From positions 1 through 47,318 of the forward strand of contig NZ_BEWO01000018.1 in NCBI RefSeq assembly GCF_002723975.1: DNA of 47,318 nucleotides, in the 5' to 3' direction. This DNA comes from Gluconobacter japonicus. Lineage in GTDB: Bacteria > Pseudomonadota > Alphaproteobacteria > Acetobacterales > Acetobacteraceae. The position numbers and the translations under genes were made by a program. The notes beneath the pieces are model-generated. The model was not told where the DNA came from and ran no database searches. It worked only from the letters and a program-made list of their open reading frames with translations. How positions within the stretch are numbered: position 1 is the stretch's first letter; every line of letters begins with the position of its first letter. Positions 23,650-32,028 of the stretch are shown in pieces.

Positions 23650-25698
23650 TCAGAACCCCATCGCCCCTCTCTGAGCCTGCCGATTGAAAACCGTTCTCCG
23701 TTGGAACGCGGGACGGCGCTTGAGATCCCGTCCCCAGCCGTCCCGCCGTGCCTGGAGCGGAATCTCGTCGATGAAGCAGCTCGGATTGGCCTGCTCGCCC
23801 CGACGGAACTCGCACCAGGACACACTGACGCGCTGGCGGCCGCGCGTCAGCGCAACATAGGCCAGTCGGCGTTCTTCAGCCGGGTCAATGTTCGTGCGCG
23901 ACGGAAACAGCGTGTCTTCCCATCCGATCAGAAACACATGCCCGAACTCCAACCCTTTCGAGCCATGAATGGTCATCAGCTTCACCCGGCCAACACTGTC
24001 ATCATCCCGGCTTTCCGACCCGAGGGCCGCATGGTCGAACAGCTCCTCCACCGAGGTGAACTCGTTGGCGAGCGACAGAAGCTCATGCAGATTTTCCAGT
24101 GCCGTGCGCCCGTCCTCCCCGGCCGCCTGATGCATCGCGAGATAACCACTCTCTTCGACCAGAGCCCTCAGACGCTCCCCCAGACTGGGCTCGCCGCTGC
24201 GGGCCCCTTTCAGAATCACGTCCAGGAAGCCGCGCAGCTTGTCAGCAGCCTTGCCGGTGCGTCCCTGCACCGTGCGCTCCGCTGCCTCGTACAGCGAAAT
24301 CGCCTCCTCATCGGCGACCTGCTCGAATGTCGCCATGGCCTTGGCCCCGATCCCCCGGGCGGGCTGATTGACAATCCGTCGGAAGGCCTCGTCTGACTGC
24401 CGCTCATACGGAAAACACGTCAGACGCAGGAAGGCGAGCGCGTCCTTCACCACCGCGCGCTGCCAGAAAGCGGTATCATTGACCAGCTCATACGGGATCT
24501 TCGCACGCAGCAGAGACTCTTCCAGCAACCGGGAGAGATGGTTGAACCGATAGAGAACGGCCATGTCCTCGTAAGGCACGCCCTCGAGAGCACGACGGCC
24601 GATCTCAGCGGCAATCCCGGAGGCCTCGTCCTGACTGCCGGTATGCCGCAGAATATCCACTGGCTCCCCATCTCCGGACGCGGTATACAGTGTTTTCTCC
24701 AGCCGGTTAGCGTCGTGAGAAATCACTGCGTTGGCCGCTGACAGGATGTGACCGGTCGAACGGAAGTTCTGCTCCAGAGCAATCATGCGTCCGGTCGGAA
24801 ACTCCTTGAGAAAGCTTCGGATAATCCGGACATTGGCCCCACGCCAGCCGTAAATCGACTGCGCATCGTCGCCGACAACGAAGAGCTCGTTGTGGTCTTT
24901 GGACAGGCATTTCAGCCAGAGAAACTGGAGCCGGTTGACGTCCTGGAACTCATCGGCAAGCACGCAGTCAAACCGGCCCGACCAGTCCTGTCTGTAGCGT
25001 TCGTCGCGGAGCATGGTCACGGTGGGCCATAGTAGAAGGTCTGCAAAATCCGCGCGATTGCTTTCGCGCAACATCGCCTGATAGGCTGGATAGAGCGCGG
25101 CCGCATCTCGCCAGACCATGATGTCATCGCCTTCGGTGATGGCATCCGTCGCAATCCGTCCCTCGACCCAGGTCACGGCATCCGGGGGAAGCACCATGTT
25201 TTCCTTGAGCATGGCGATGCGCGAGCTGACGGATTTCACACGCTTGCGAAACGTCTCTCCGTCATCGGCATTCATGACGCCCGCTTCAATCGCCTTTTCC
25301 AGAAGCCTGCGCACGATCTTCGTGCTGTCTTCGCTGTCACAGACGTCGAACCCCGGACGCAGCCCGGCAATGTCGGGATCGGTCCGCAGCTGACGGCGTC
25401 CGTGCGCATGGAAGGTGCCCACCCAGTACGGGGCCTGCGCGATGTTCAGGGCCGCCGCGATCCGCGTCTTCATCTCCCCGGCCGCCTTGTTGGTAAAGGT
25501 CACGGCCAGAATGCGATCGGGCGACATCCGGCGTTTGACGACACGGTCGACAATACCGGCCACAAGCGTCTTGGTCTTGCCGGTCCCGGCACCCGCCAGA
25601 ACAACAACCGGTCCTGTCTGACGCGCGGCGCCTGCCTGGGAAGGGGTCAGTCCGGAGAGATGATTATCCACGACCACGTCCCTGCTCCCGGGTGCCAT
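23650..25698 (-). CDS. UvrD/PcrA-like DNA helicase
   Basis: 682 residues from the ATG at 25698, with GAGG before it; two ATGs further up also fit. All SF1A motifs are visible: Walker A AGAGTGKTKTL (35-45), TFTNKAAGEMKTRI, motif II LADEFQDVNRLQ, GDDAQSIYGWRGAN, NFRSTGHI, TIHGSKGLEFGHVFL and RRLAYVALTRGRQRVSVS. It unwinds DNA 3'-5' in repair or plasmid replication. It overlaps the upstream gene by about 35 bases and lies in a TOPRIM-unknown-helicase unit, which suggests a replication role on this plasmid. Confidence 0.93.
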   Translation of the reverse strand: MAPGSRDVVVDNHLSGLTPSQAGAARQTGPVVVLAGAGTGKTKTLVAGIVDRVVKRRMSPDRILAVTFTNKAAGEMKTRIAAALNIAQAPYWVGTFHAHGRRQLRTDPDIAGLRPGFDVCDSEDSTKIVRRLLEKAIEAGVMNADDGETFRKRVKSVSSRIAMLKENMVLPPDAVTWVEGRIATDAITEGDDIMVWRDAAALYPAYQAMLRESNRADFADLLLWPTVTMLRDERYRQDWSGRFDCVLADEFQDVNRLQFLWLKCLSKDHNELFVVGDDAQSIYGWRGANVRIIRSFLKEFPTGRMIALEQNFRSTGHILSAANAVISHDANRLEKTLYTASGDGEPVDILRHTGSQDEASGIAAEIGRRALEGVPYEDMAVLYRFNHLSRLLEESLLRAKIPYELVNDTAFWQRAVVKDALAFLRLTCFPYERQSDEAFRRIVNQPARGIGAKAMATFEQVADEEAISLYEAAERTVQGRTGKAADKLRGFLDVILKGARSGEPSLGERLRALVEESGYLAMHQAAGEDGRTALENLHELLSLANEFTSVEELFDHAALGSESRDDDSVGRVKLMTIHGSKGLEFGHVFLIGWEDTLFPSRTNIDPAEERRLAYVALTRGRQRVSVSWCEFRRGEQANPSCFIDEIPLQARRDGWGRDLKRRPAFQRRTVFNRQAQRGAMGF

Positions 25699-26347
25699 GA
25701 AGAACCTCGCACCGCGTCGCACGGCGGCCATCAAGGCTGAGGATCATGTCCGGCTCGACCATCAGGTCGAACTCCTGCCCGAAGTCCCATGTCCCCTCCG
25801 CCAGGACCGTGCCTCCGACCACGAGACCGCGCAGCACATCATCGCCGAACGCGATCTCGGCGTAGGTCTGCGGGAAAGGCGGCTGATTGTGCAGCAGGGC
25901 CCAGGTATGCCACACGCGGGTTGTCTCGGCATCGGCATGCCAGGCGGCGGTCAGTTCTGCGACATGTCCCAGAAGCGTGACGGCATCCGGACGGTCAGGA
26001 TGAGGCGTGCTTCCGGGAACGGTGCCAATCAGGACAAGCTGCTGCTCCCCCGCCTGGCAAGTCAGGAACCCACTGTCTCCGGTTGGAGACTGAACAAACA
26101 GGACGATGCGTCCGGAGAGATCCCAGCCTGCCGCACTCCAGCGTCCGCCAACCACGAGACCCTGACGCCGATCCGTCTCAGGACCGTATTCTACCAGCGC
26201 CCAGGGAATACGACATCCGAGGTCTGGCATCAGACGCAGATAATGGTCCGCATCCGGGTGCGCCAGAAAGGCCGCTCTCAGGGCGTCGTTCTTCTCATGT
26301 CCGGGAAACAGAGCCTCCATTTCCCGTCGTGCCTTGTCATTCGTCAT
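25664..26347 (-). CDS. Hypothetical protein between TOPRIM and helicase genes
   Basis: 227 residues from ATG 26347 (MTNDKARREMEALFPG). It is globular and Trp-rich, with repeated beta-type segments that each contain GLVVGG (QGLVVGGRWSAAGWDLSG and RGLVVGGTVLAEGTWDFG), so an internal duplication is likely. It has no catalytic motif I recognise. It follows the TOPRIM gene by 10 bases and overlaps the helicase gene. Confidence 0.65.
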   Translation of the reverse strand: MTNDKARREMEALFPGHEKNDALRAAFLAHPDADHYLRLMPDLGCRIPWALVEYGPETDRRQGLVVGGRWSAAGWDLSGRIVLFVQSPTGDSGFLTCQAGEQQLVLIGTVPGSTPHPDRPDAVTLLGHVAELTAAWHADAETTRVWHTWALLHNQPPFPQTYAEIAFGDDVLRGLVVGGTVLAEGTWDFGQEFDLMVEPDMILSLDGRRATRCEVLHGTREQGRGRG

Positions 26348-26357
26348 CAGTCTCTCC

Positions 26358-27329
26358 TCAGGCGGCGCGGGCGGCGGCCACAACAGTCTTCAGGGCGTCG
26401 TTGAAATCTTTGCAGCCACCGTGGGGAATACGGCGGATCACGCGGACACCGGCTTCGCGGCCCAGCTCTGCAAGGCGCGCGGCATAGCGGTTGCCGGCGT
26501 CATCATTATCGGTTGCGGCCACCAGAACGGCAGCCCGATCTTTTGCCATTTCAGCCAGCTCGGCCGTGAGGGCTTCGACCGTCTCCGGCCCCATGCCACC
26601 TGCGGTCGAGCAGTACAGGGTTTCGCGCGTGCGCTCGCTGTCGAGGGCGGCGTAGGACAGAGCATCAATGGCGGACTCACTCACCACCAGCCGACGGACC
26701 GTGCGGCCAAGGCCGGGCTGGAACCGGAAAAGCGTTTTGACCGTACCCGACAGACAGATGCCCTTGGTGTCCGGACCACGCAGTTCCGCGCCACAGATGG
26801 CTCCCACGGCATCCCGGTGGCAGAACCAGGCGGCGTGATAACCGTCCCGAATGCAGCCGGTCATAATGGCCCGACGCAGAACCCATTCCGGAAGGCAGCG
26901 CTCCTCGGTGAGATACGCCCAGACCTTCGTGCCGGATTTGAGCTCCTTCTTGCCCTGCCAGCGCTCAGCCGGGGCAACGTCTGGCGTTTTGGCATGACGC
27001 TCGCGGACATACTCTACCCCCTTTGGTTCAATACCTACCAGTTGACCCAGCTCCCGACAGGCATCGCGAAACTTCAGACCGGGCGTCAGGTGCTGGATCA
27101 GGGAGAACACATCCCCCTTTTCGTCCGATCCCGTATCCCACCAGCCACGGCCTTCATGGTTGACGATGATTGTCTCGCCCTTTCCCGCACGGTATTTCAG
27201 AGCGTTCCGCGTGCTTTCGGGCTTGTCGAGAAGATAGCCATGGCGCTCAAGCAGCAGAGCACAGGAGACGCCTTTGACAATGTCGGTCCGGTCGTCATCA
27301 GACAGTCTGAACGGCTCAAAGCGTGCCAT
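26358..27329 (-). CDS. DUF3991/TOPRIM domain protein (primase-like)
   Basis: 323 residues from the ATG at 27329, which has AAGGA at good spacing; a longer frame upstream is not used. The N-terminal part (GRGWWDTGSDEKGDVFSLIQHL) resembles the DNA-binding region of plasmid primases. A DUF3991-like middle follows. The TOPRIM part has the conserved Glu in LVVSESAIDALSYAAL and the Asp pair in ATDNDDAGNRYAARL. Such proteins are thought to act in plasmid replication or transfer as primase-like enzymes. A promoter lies upstream at 27403-27431. Confidence 0.85.
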   Translation of the reverse strand: MARFEPFRLSDDDRTDIVKGVSCALLLERHGYLLDKPESTRNALKYRAGKGETIIVNHEGRGWWDTGSDEKGDVFSLIQHLTPGLKFRDACRELGQLVGIEPKGVEYVRERHAKTPDVAPAERWQGKKELKSGTKVWAYLTEERCLPEWVLRRAIMTGCIRDGYHAAWFCHRDAVGAICGAELRGPDTKGICLSGTVKTLFRFQPGLGRTVRRLVVSESAIDALSYAALDSERTRETLYCSTAGGMGPETVEALTAELAEMAKDRAAVLVAATDNDDAGNRYAARLAELGREAGVRVIRRIPHGGCKDFNDALKTVVAAARAA

Positions 27330-27402
27330 GATCGTCATCCTTTCTCGCTTCGGGGCGGCGCCACGGTCAGAACCGGCCTCAACGCCCCTGTGATCTGGGT
27401 TT

Positions 27403-27431
27403 AATTTAGGAAAAATCCGCAAGTATTGCAA
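27403..27431 (-). promoter_or_regulatory. Sigma70-like promoter of the TOPRIM gene
   Basis: On the minus strand, TTGCAA (27426-27431), 17 bases, TAAATT (27403-27408), in an AT-rich patch 74 bases before the ATG at 27329. Confidence 0.55.
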
Positions 27432-27741
27432 GGCAAAACGGCGATTTACTGCGGTTTTCATCGGGTTTTATTTGTCGTGACTTGCCCATATACAAACATC
27501 ATCGCCACACACTTAACGAATACTTAAACAAGCCTTTCGTTCGACCCGTGCCGGAGGCAAAAGGGGCGAAAGCAAGCGCAGCGACGCCTTTCGTCCCGAC
27601 ACTGCCAGGTCCGTCACAAACGCAGCGCAGGACACGATGCCTTCTCAGGGGACCCGGCTGCACGGAGCAACCGAAGGGCGCGGAGGAAGCTGGGGTGGAA
27701 GGTCGTCTTGTCCGGAGTGAGGCTTGTGGCACTCCACACCT
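27432..27741. other. Intergenic region without recognisable gene
   Basis: About 310 bases with no convincing coding frame. The left part is AT-rich (AAAACGGCGATTTACTGCGG to TTTTATTTG). GCCTTTCG occurs twice (27533 and 27588 regions), with GGGGCGAAAG between, so a stem is possible. A phrase like GTCCGTC..GACAC suggests further local pairing near 27610-27635. This may be the region that separates the replication unit from the genes to the right. Confidence 0.4.
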
Positions 27742-28008
27742 TCAGGCACAGTCCCGGTCCGCAAAAGGATTTGGAATCACCCTGTCCTCTCGAGCAACGC
27801 GCGCACGATCCGGAAGATGGGCCGATCCTTCGAGCTCGCGCGCAATGGCGTCGATCTGAGCCTTCAGGGCCTGAATATCCTGCAGGCCGATCCGGTCCCT
27901 TCGAATTTCGAGGCGTCCGTACAGGGCGATCCGCTCAGTGCCGTTCTCAATCGTCAGGTCATCGATCCGAACACTTTCGCCTGCGTCCAGGAAAGGAATA
28001 AAACTCAT
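27742..28008 (-). CDS. Small hypothetical protein after the nuclease gene
   Basis: 88 residues. The first half looks beta-rich (MSFIPFLDAGESVRIDDLTI) and the second is helical (RIGLQDIQALKAQIDAIARELE). Its ATG overlaps the nuclease stop by four bases. The Gly-poor, charged character and coupling to a secreted nuclease make an immunity or accessory role conceivable, but nothing shows it. Confidence 0.6.
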   Translation of the reverse strand: MSFIPFLDAGESVRIDDLTIENGTERIALYGRLEIRRDRIGLQDIQALKAQIDAIARELEGSAHLPDRARVAREDRVIPNPFADRDCA

Positions 28009-28838
28009 GGTGTGGTCTCCAGCACAGGGCTTCCGGAAGCAGGCCGGATGCGAACAGCATAAGGACTTTTAAGGGGACGAGGCAGCTGCATGGCCGTCTG
28101 ACGGATCTCATCAGGCAGGGATGGAAAGGGGTTTACCCCCGTCGCCTGGGTCAACGCGCCGATGCTGATGATCGTACAGGTTGGTTGGCTGCTATTTTGA
28201 CAGAAATACGCGCCTGCTTCGTCCTCCGCGGGATCGTAAACAGCCTTCCAGGTCGCAGAGGGCACAAAAACCCGATGCGATCCGATGGTCTTGACCGACG
28301 CTCCAAATGCCGGTCCGGTCACGACGTAAAGCTCGCCTTCGCGCTGTGCGAGGCGACGCACCGCCATTTCCACGCCCGTCCAGATGCCTTCATTCAGTTC
28401 CGGGGTCTGGGGAACAACATTGGCGAGCGAAAAACTCTGCTCCTGCGCCTGAAGACTGGGTTCATCCCCCGAACAGGCCATATGGCCTCGGTCATAATCC
28501 GACGCGCGGTAGTCGCTCAGCTCGGCCCGGTCCTCAAAGGTCAGACGGGGATCGGCATGAAAGAACCGGACGACCCGGCCGATCTGCATGCTGCGTTCCA
28601 GGTCTTCCTCGGTCAGATGTTCTGCCGTCCACAGGGGGCCATGACTGATGCCCGAATGCAGGACAGCAAAGGCGTCATTGCACAGAAGCACGGCCTGCTG
28701 CCCAAGCGCCTCGTTGGTCAGAACCGGAAGCTGGCCGTCGCCGCCAAACTCGGCACACCCGGCCGGTGCCGCCTGACTTGCGGTGGCCCAGAACAGGGCG
28801 CTCAGGGCAAGCCCCGCTCTATGGTGTCGCATCGCCAT
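28005..28838 (-). CDS. Secreted DNA/RNA non-specific endonuclease
   Basis: 277 residues from ATG 28838, directly after a strong GGGAGGAAAGGG ribosome site. A signal peptide ends at ATASQAAPA (about residue 24). The beta-beta-alpha-metal nuclease core is clear: DYDRGHMA (catalytic His at 119), then SLANVVPQTPELNEGIW with the metal-binding Asn at about 149. It degrades DNA and RNA without sequence preference in the periplasm or outside the cell. The two Cys pairs (CAEF..C and C..C near 222-230) may form disulfides. A shared-class promoter lies upstream at 28874. Confidence 0.88.
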   Translation of the reverse strand: MAMRHHRAGLALSALFWATASQAAPAGCAEFGGDGQLPVLTNEALGQQAVLLCNDAFAVLHSGISHGPLWTAEHLTEEDLERSMQIGRVVRFFHADPRLTFEDRAELSDYRASDYDRGHMACSGDEPSLQAQEQSFSLANVVPQTPELNEGIWTGVEMAVRRLAQREGELYVVTGPAFGASVKTIGSHRVFVPSATWKAVYDPAEDEAGAYFCQNSSQPTCTIISIGALTQATGVNPFPSLPDEIRQTAMQLPRPLKSPYAVRIRPASGSPVLETTP

Positions 28839-28873
28839 TCCCTTTCCTCCCGGATGCCTGTGGTGTGCATGCC

Positions 28874-28901
28874 AGGATGACACGGCCTGTTGTGAGTGAA
28901 G
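28874..28901 (-). promoter_or_regulatory. Shared promoter-like motif (CTCACAA - 10 bases - CATCCT)
   Basis: On the minus strand: CTTCACTCACAA, ten bases, CATCCT (28874-28879). It stands 36 bases before the nuclease ATG and just past the 3' end of the preceding gene. Confidence 0.6.
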
Positions 28902-28912
28902 GATCAGGGCTG

Positions 28913-29158
28913 TCAACGGGAGACACCCAGCAGCGTGCGTTGTGCCGAACGATGGGCTGCACTGGCGTCACGGCGCAGTGCGGCGCGTAACGCCGCGCCA
29001 AGACGGACGTCATTCGCGTCGTCAGCCAGAAGATCCGCTTCCGCGTAAAAACGCCGTGCGCGGCCAATGGTCTGGCCTGCGGAGACGGCGCGGTGAAAGA
29101 CAGGCGCCTCAAGCGCGGGAAGAAAACTGGACGAAGCTGTGAGGGTCTGGACCTGCAC
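28913..29158 (-). CDS. Small hypothetical protein
   Basis: 81 residues from a GTG at 29158, with AAGGA ten bases upstream. It is Ala/Arg-rich and helical (AGQTIGRARRFYAEADLLADDAN, in parts; GAALRAALRRDASAAHRSAQR). No family recognised. A GC hairpin (29195-29211) lies upstream. Confidence 0.5.
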   Translation of the reverse strand: MQVQTLTASSSFLPALEAPVFHRAVSAGQTIGRARRFYAEADLLADDANDVRLGAALRAALRRDASAAHRSAQRTLLGVSR

Positions 29159-29194
29159 GATGCGGTTCCTTTCTTGTATTTTTTTGCCGGATGC

Positions 29195-29211
29195 GGGCCG
29201 CGCTGCGGCCC
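29195..29211. repeat. GC hairpin, short member of the palindrome family
   Basis: GGGCCGC-GCT-GCGGCCC is a perfect 7-bp stem. The surrounding GATGCGGG..CGCG..TGCGGCCCTG matches the inner stem of the structured elements near 13207-13232 and 15081-15103. A further GATCAG/CTGATC hairpin lies at about 29235-29253. Confidence 0.6.
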
Positions 29212-29251
29212 TGATGTCAGTTGAGGAAGGAGAGGATCAGCGGGCCTGATC

Positions 29252-29491
29252 TCAGTCTTCCGTCCCAGGCAGGGAAGCGCGCTTGACGGCACGACCGTCG
29301 CTCGCAAGGCATCGCTTTCCGTCGTGCATGTAGTGGTTGCGGCGAACCTTTCGATACACGGCTCCCAGCTCTGCCCCAGCCATGCGAAAAGCTTCTCCAA
29401 GTTCAAGATCTGCAAAGAGAACCGTGTCCGGCCCAAAAATCTCTGCCTTTTTACGGGCTGCTGTCAGATCTGTTTTCCTGCGTTTGGACAT
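29252..29491 (-). CDS. Small basic hypothetical protein
   Basis: 79 residues from ATG 29491. The head is basic (MSKRRKTDLTAARKKAE), and the body is compact with FADLELGEAFRMAG and VYRKVRRNHYMHDGKRC. The phrase on an aspartate-phenylalanine strand followed by 'GEAF' and a Tyr/Lys-rich strand resembles small plasmid proteins of unknown function. The palindrome at 29532-29616 lies 40 bases upstream. Confidence 0.55.
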   Translation of the reverse strand: MSKRRKTDLTAARKKAEIFGPDTVLFADLELGEAFRMAGAELGAVYRKVRRNHYMHDGKRCLASDGRAVKRASLPGTED

Positions 29492-29531
29492 GCTCTGCCT
29501 CTCTCGGTTTATTTCGTTCCCGATCGGCAGC

Positions 29532-29616
29532 CTCGTGGGGCGGGCGGCGTGGCAAGGGCGGCGCTGTGCGCCGGGAGCGGAGCGACGCACCCTTGCTGCG
29601 ACGCCTGCCCCATGAG
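29532..29616. repeat. Long-stem intergenic palindrome (29.5 kb member)
   Basis: Arms 29532-29558 and 29590-29616 pair over 27 positions: 22 Watson-Crick, four G-U and one mismatch when read as plus-strand RNA. The loop holds the hairpin GGCGC-TGT-GCGCC (29560-29572). A pyrimidine-rich tract follows (CCCTTCCCTCCCTCC.., 29619-29650). All four wobble pairs would be A-C mismatches on the other strand. Confidence 0.85.
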
Positions 29617-29772
29617 AGCCCCTTCCCTCCCTCCTTTTTCTCTTTCCCGCGCGTCTCTTTTCTGCCCTCAGAGGTTTCCGTGAGGGCCGAATGAGGCCCG
29701 TATCTCATTGTTTTTGTTGACTTTTATCTGTGGCGCGCTTTACGCTTGCCGCACAACGACAGGAGGACACCG

Positions 29773-30291
29773 ATGAGTGCACAGACAGATCAGATCGCCA
29801 CGGTGATCCGCTTTCCCCAGGAACGGCGTCGTGCGCCGACCCTGGACGCGCTCACCGACGCAATCCTGCCCGAGACGCAGTTGCGGTCGCTTGCTGAAAC
29901 CCGCGACGTGACGCCGCCCCGACAGGTTGAGCGCCTCCGTGCGTTCGGACGCGAGAGGGCGCGACAGATTTTCGGAGCCACGCCGTTGCCCGACACGCGG
30001 GAGGGTCGTCAGCGCATGGCGTCTGACTGGCTGACGCTTCTGGTCGGTCGGGCACTGGCCCGGGTTTCCGACGCACGGTCCCTCACGGAACAGGCAGAGC
30101 GGCGCGAGATCGAAGATCCGCAACGCGACGGCATCTATGACGATCTTGCGCAGGCGCTACGCGCCGAGATCGTCGCCTGGGAGACGGCCCAGAATATTCT
30201 GGGCGGATGGGAGGTCGTCCACGGACTGATCGACGATCCGGACTCCTGCGCCGTCACGGAGAACGCAACGTGTCAGAGCAGACCCATCTGA
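29773..30291 (+). CDS. Hypothetical helical protein (rightward)
   Basis: 172 residues from ATG 29773, directly after GGAGGACACC. Mostly helical and Arg-rich: VIRFPQERRRAPTLDALTDAI, RLRAFGRERARQIFG, RMASDWLTLLVGRALARVS. No membrane span or Cys cluster, and no family recognised. It converges on the leftward gene ending at 30273 with a 19-base overlap. Confidence 0.6.
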   Translation: MSAQTDQIATVIRFPQERRRAPTLDALTDAILPETQLRSLAETRDVTPPRQVERLRAFGRERARQIFGATPLPDTREGRQRMASDWLTLLVGRALARVSDARSLTEQAERREIEDPQRDGIYDDLAQALRAEIVAWETAQNILGGWEVVHGLIDDPDSCAVTENATCQSRPI

Positions 30292-30806
30292 ACAGGCTGC
30301 TGCCGGGACAGGGTCGCAGACAACGCGGGAGCCAGTGAGATGCGGCCTGCATGATCGGCCGGCACGCCGTGACGGTCGATCAGCCTGCGCAACAGCGCCT
30401 GTTCGCCTCGGACAGTCTCCTGCCGCAGTTCGGTGCGGTACAGGTCCAGCACCTGATGCTCGACCAGAAGAGCCGCGATCCGGCTTTCCACGTCTGACCA
30501 GGTCCAGGCGGGATCGCCGATCCCGCCACGCGCGATGATCTGATCGAGGAAGGCGAGACGCCCCTGCGTCGAGCTGAAATACCGGCCCGCAAAGCCGTTC
30601 CGGTTAAAGCAGGCGATAAACCCCCACATCTGGCTGACGCGCTGGTACAGCGCCTTGCTGAACCCCTCCTCCGGCAATCCTTTCGCAACAAAGGCGAGGA
30701 TTGCATTGGCCAGTTTCGCTTTGTCCTGCGCTGAGCTCCACTGGGTGGCCGTCAGGCCCTCGGCCTCAATGCGGACGCGCCGCAGGTGTGGCAACAGCAG
30801 GCTCAT
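30273..30806 (-). CDS. Hypothetical protein
   Basis: 177 residues, ATG 30806, overlapping the upstream stop by four bases. Contains a Phe/Tyr-rich middle (MWGFIACFNRNGFAGRYFSSTQGRLAFLDQI, split here) and a C-terminal helical part. No motif recognised. It forms a two-gene unit with the small protein upstream. Confidence 0.6.
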   Translation of the reverse strand: MSLLLPHLRRVRIEAEGLTATQWSSAQDKAKLANAILAFVAKGLPEEGFSKALYQRVSQMWGFIACFNRNGFAGRYFSSTQGRLAFLDQIIARGGIGDPAWTWSDVESRIAALLVEHQVLDLYRTELRQETVRGEQALLRRLIDRHGVPADHAGRISLAPALSATLSRQQPVQMGLL

Positions 30807-31030
30807 GCGTAAGCCTCCCGCGCGAGCGCGGACAGAGCCTCCGCGACAGCGCCGGCAAGATCGGGCCGCTGCGCGATCAGCCAGCCTGTCAGCGCGCTGC
30901 GATCCGCCGCGTCAACAAGGGAGACGACGCGGTCGACATCGCAGCGTCTCAGCTGCTCCACGCTGTCAGCGGCCACCGCCACGGCCGAGGCCCAGATCTG
31001 CTCGTGGGGAACAGGCATAAGATCGGACAT
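30803..31030 (-). CDS. Small hypothetical protein
   Basis: 75 residues from ATG 31030, with AGGAG at good spacing. Alpha-helical and Ala-rich (EQIWASAVAVAADSVEQLRR, AALTGWLIAQRPDLAGAVAEAL in part). Stop overlaps the next gene's start. Function unknown. Confidence 0.55.
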   Translation of the reverse strand: MSDLMPVPHEQIWASAVAVAADSVEQLRRCDVDRVVSLVDAADRSALTGWLIAQRPDLAGAVAEALSALAREAYA

Positions 31031-31064
31031 TCTTTCACTCCTGAAGGATTGCAAGGAAGGCCAG

Positions 31065-31520
31065 TCAGGCCAGAATTTCGAGGGTTTCAGGCGTAATGTT
31101 CAGCCGCAGTGTGTCACCGGACACCTTGCTGAGGGCCCGTCGTACAAGCGCAGCTTCCAGGAACTCGCATCCGTCATCCCCGCCAAAAGCCTGTCGCTTG
31201 ACGTCATGAGCCCTGCCCGCGTTCTGTGCCGGGTCAGCCTCGCGCGCATACGCGCACAGGTTGGGCTTCTGACCGTCATCGGACGGCAGAAGGGGAAGCC
31301 CGTTCGACATCATGTAGATCCCGTGATCTCCAACCAGCCACAGACCCGCAGGGATCTTGGCGGGATCAATGTCTTCCGGACGGCCCCATTCGCGCGCGCC
31401 ATGCCCAGGCTTGCGCAGGCTCTTGTCAAAGAGCTGCGTCAGCGTGGCACGTCGTTCCGACGCAACCTCGGCATGGGCAAGAAGGCGCGCGATCAGCGTG
31501 CGGTCGAAGGTGACGATCAT
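31065..31520 (-). CDS. Hypothetical protein
   Basis: 151 residues from ATG 31520 (MIVTFDRTLIARLLAHAEV). After a helical head, GLWLVGDHGIYMMSNGLP looks like a small beta sheet. The C-terminal part has AFGGDDGCEFLEAALVRRAL. The arrangement resembles small plasmid proteins of unknown function. A terminator lies 26-49 bases upstream, so it must have its own promoter or rely on read-through. Confidence 0.6.
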   Translation of the reverse strand: MIVTFDRTLIARLLAHAEVASERRATLTQLFDKSLRKPGHGAREWGRPEDIDPAKIPAGLWLVGDHGIYMMSNGLPLLPSDDGQKPNLCAYAREADPAQNAGRAHDVKRQAFGGDDGCEFLEAALVRRALSKVSGDTLRLNITPETLEILA

Positions 31521-31545
31521 GGGATATTTCCTGGGATCAGAAATG

Positions 31546-31569
31546 GAAAAACCCCGCACGATGGCGGGG
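31546..31569 (-). terminator. Rho-independent terminator
   Basis: On the minus strand CCCCGC-CATCGT-GCGGGG (31552-31569) is followed by TTTTT. It ends the short transcript of the 58-residue membrane protein encoded at 31597-31773. Confidence 0.8.
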
Positions 31570-31596
31570 CGTGGATGCGTTCGGAAACGTGAAGAC

Positions 31597-31773
31597 TCAG
31601 CCGCGGGGGTGAGCGCTGTGCGATGCCGAGGCGAGATAGTGATGGGGCACCGGTCCCGGCAGAAAGCTCGGCAGGCACGTAAACGCGAAGACCAGGACGA
31701 GAAAACCGAAGGCCCCACCGGCCAGTCCGGCAACGTCCTTGATGTCCTGAAGGGTCTGCTGGGAAATCTGCAT
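31597..31773 (-). CDS. Small membrane protein
   Basis: 58 residues, ATG 31773 to TGA 31597. A helical head (MQISQQTLQDIKDVAG) precedes one hydrophobic span (GGAFGFLVLVFAFTCLPSFL, about 19-38), then a His/Pro-rich tail. GGAGTGACC precedes the ATG by about 12 bases. The gene has its own terminator downstream and the 31.8-kb palindrome 57 bases upstream, so it may be an independent unit. Confidence 0.6.
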   Translation of the reverse strand: MQISQQTLQDIKDVAGLAGGAFGFLVLVFAFTCLPSFLPGPVPHHYLASASHSAHPRG

Positions 31774-31829
31774 GAAAGGTCACTCCTGTTGCCGTCATCT
31801 CTTTTCTCTGATGACCTCTCCGGCACAGG

Positions 31830-31944
31830 CACAGGCTGTCTGCGCTGGCACAGGCGCCGCGCAGCGGCGGGATCTCCACGACCCGGAGCCCGTCAGGGCG
31901 AGGACGCGTGGAGACCCACCCTTTGCCAGCGCAGACAGCCTGTG
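31830..31944. repeat. Long-stem intergenic palindrome (31.8 kb member)
   Basis: Arms 31830-31850 and 31924-31944 are perfectly complementary over 21 bases. The loop holds GCCGC-GCA-GCGGC (31856-31868) and further GC-rich pairing (CTCCACG / CGTGGAG, 31875-31906 region). A pyrimidine-rich tract follows (CCCCTCTCTCCTTC, 31948-31990). Perfect 21-bp complementarity across 115 bases cannot be chance. Confidence 0.9.
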
Positions 31945-32028
31945 CTGCCCCTCTCTCCTTCTGCTTTTTTCCCTCTTTCCTCTTCCTACTCTCCTCCTTC
32001 CTCAGCTTGAGCGGGTGTCGACCGATGT

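Noticed and set aside
26334-27404. A 356-codon plus-strand frame
   Set aside because: Antisense of the TOPRIM gene, which has conserved catalytic residues.
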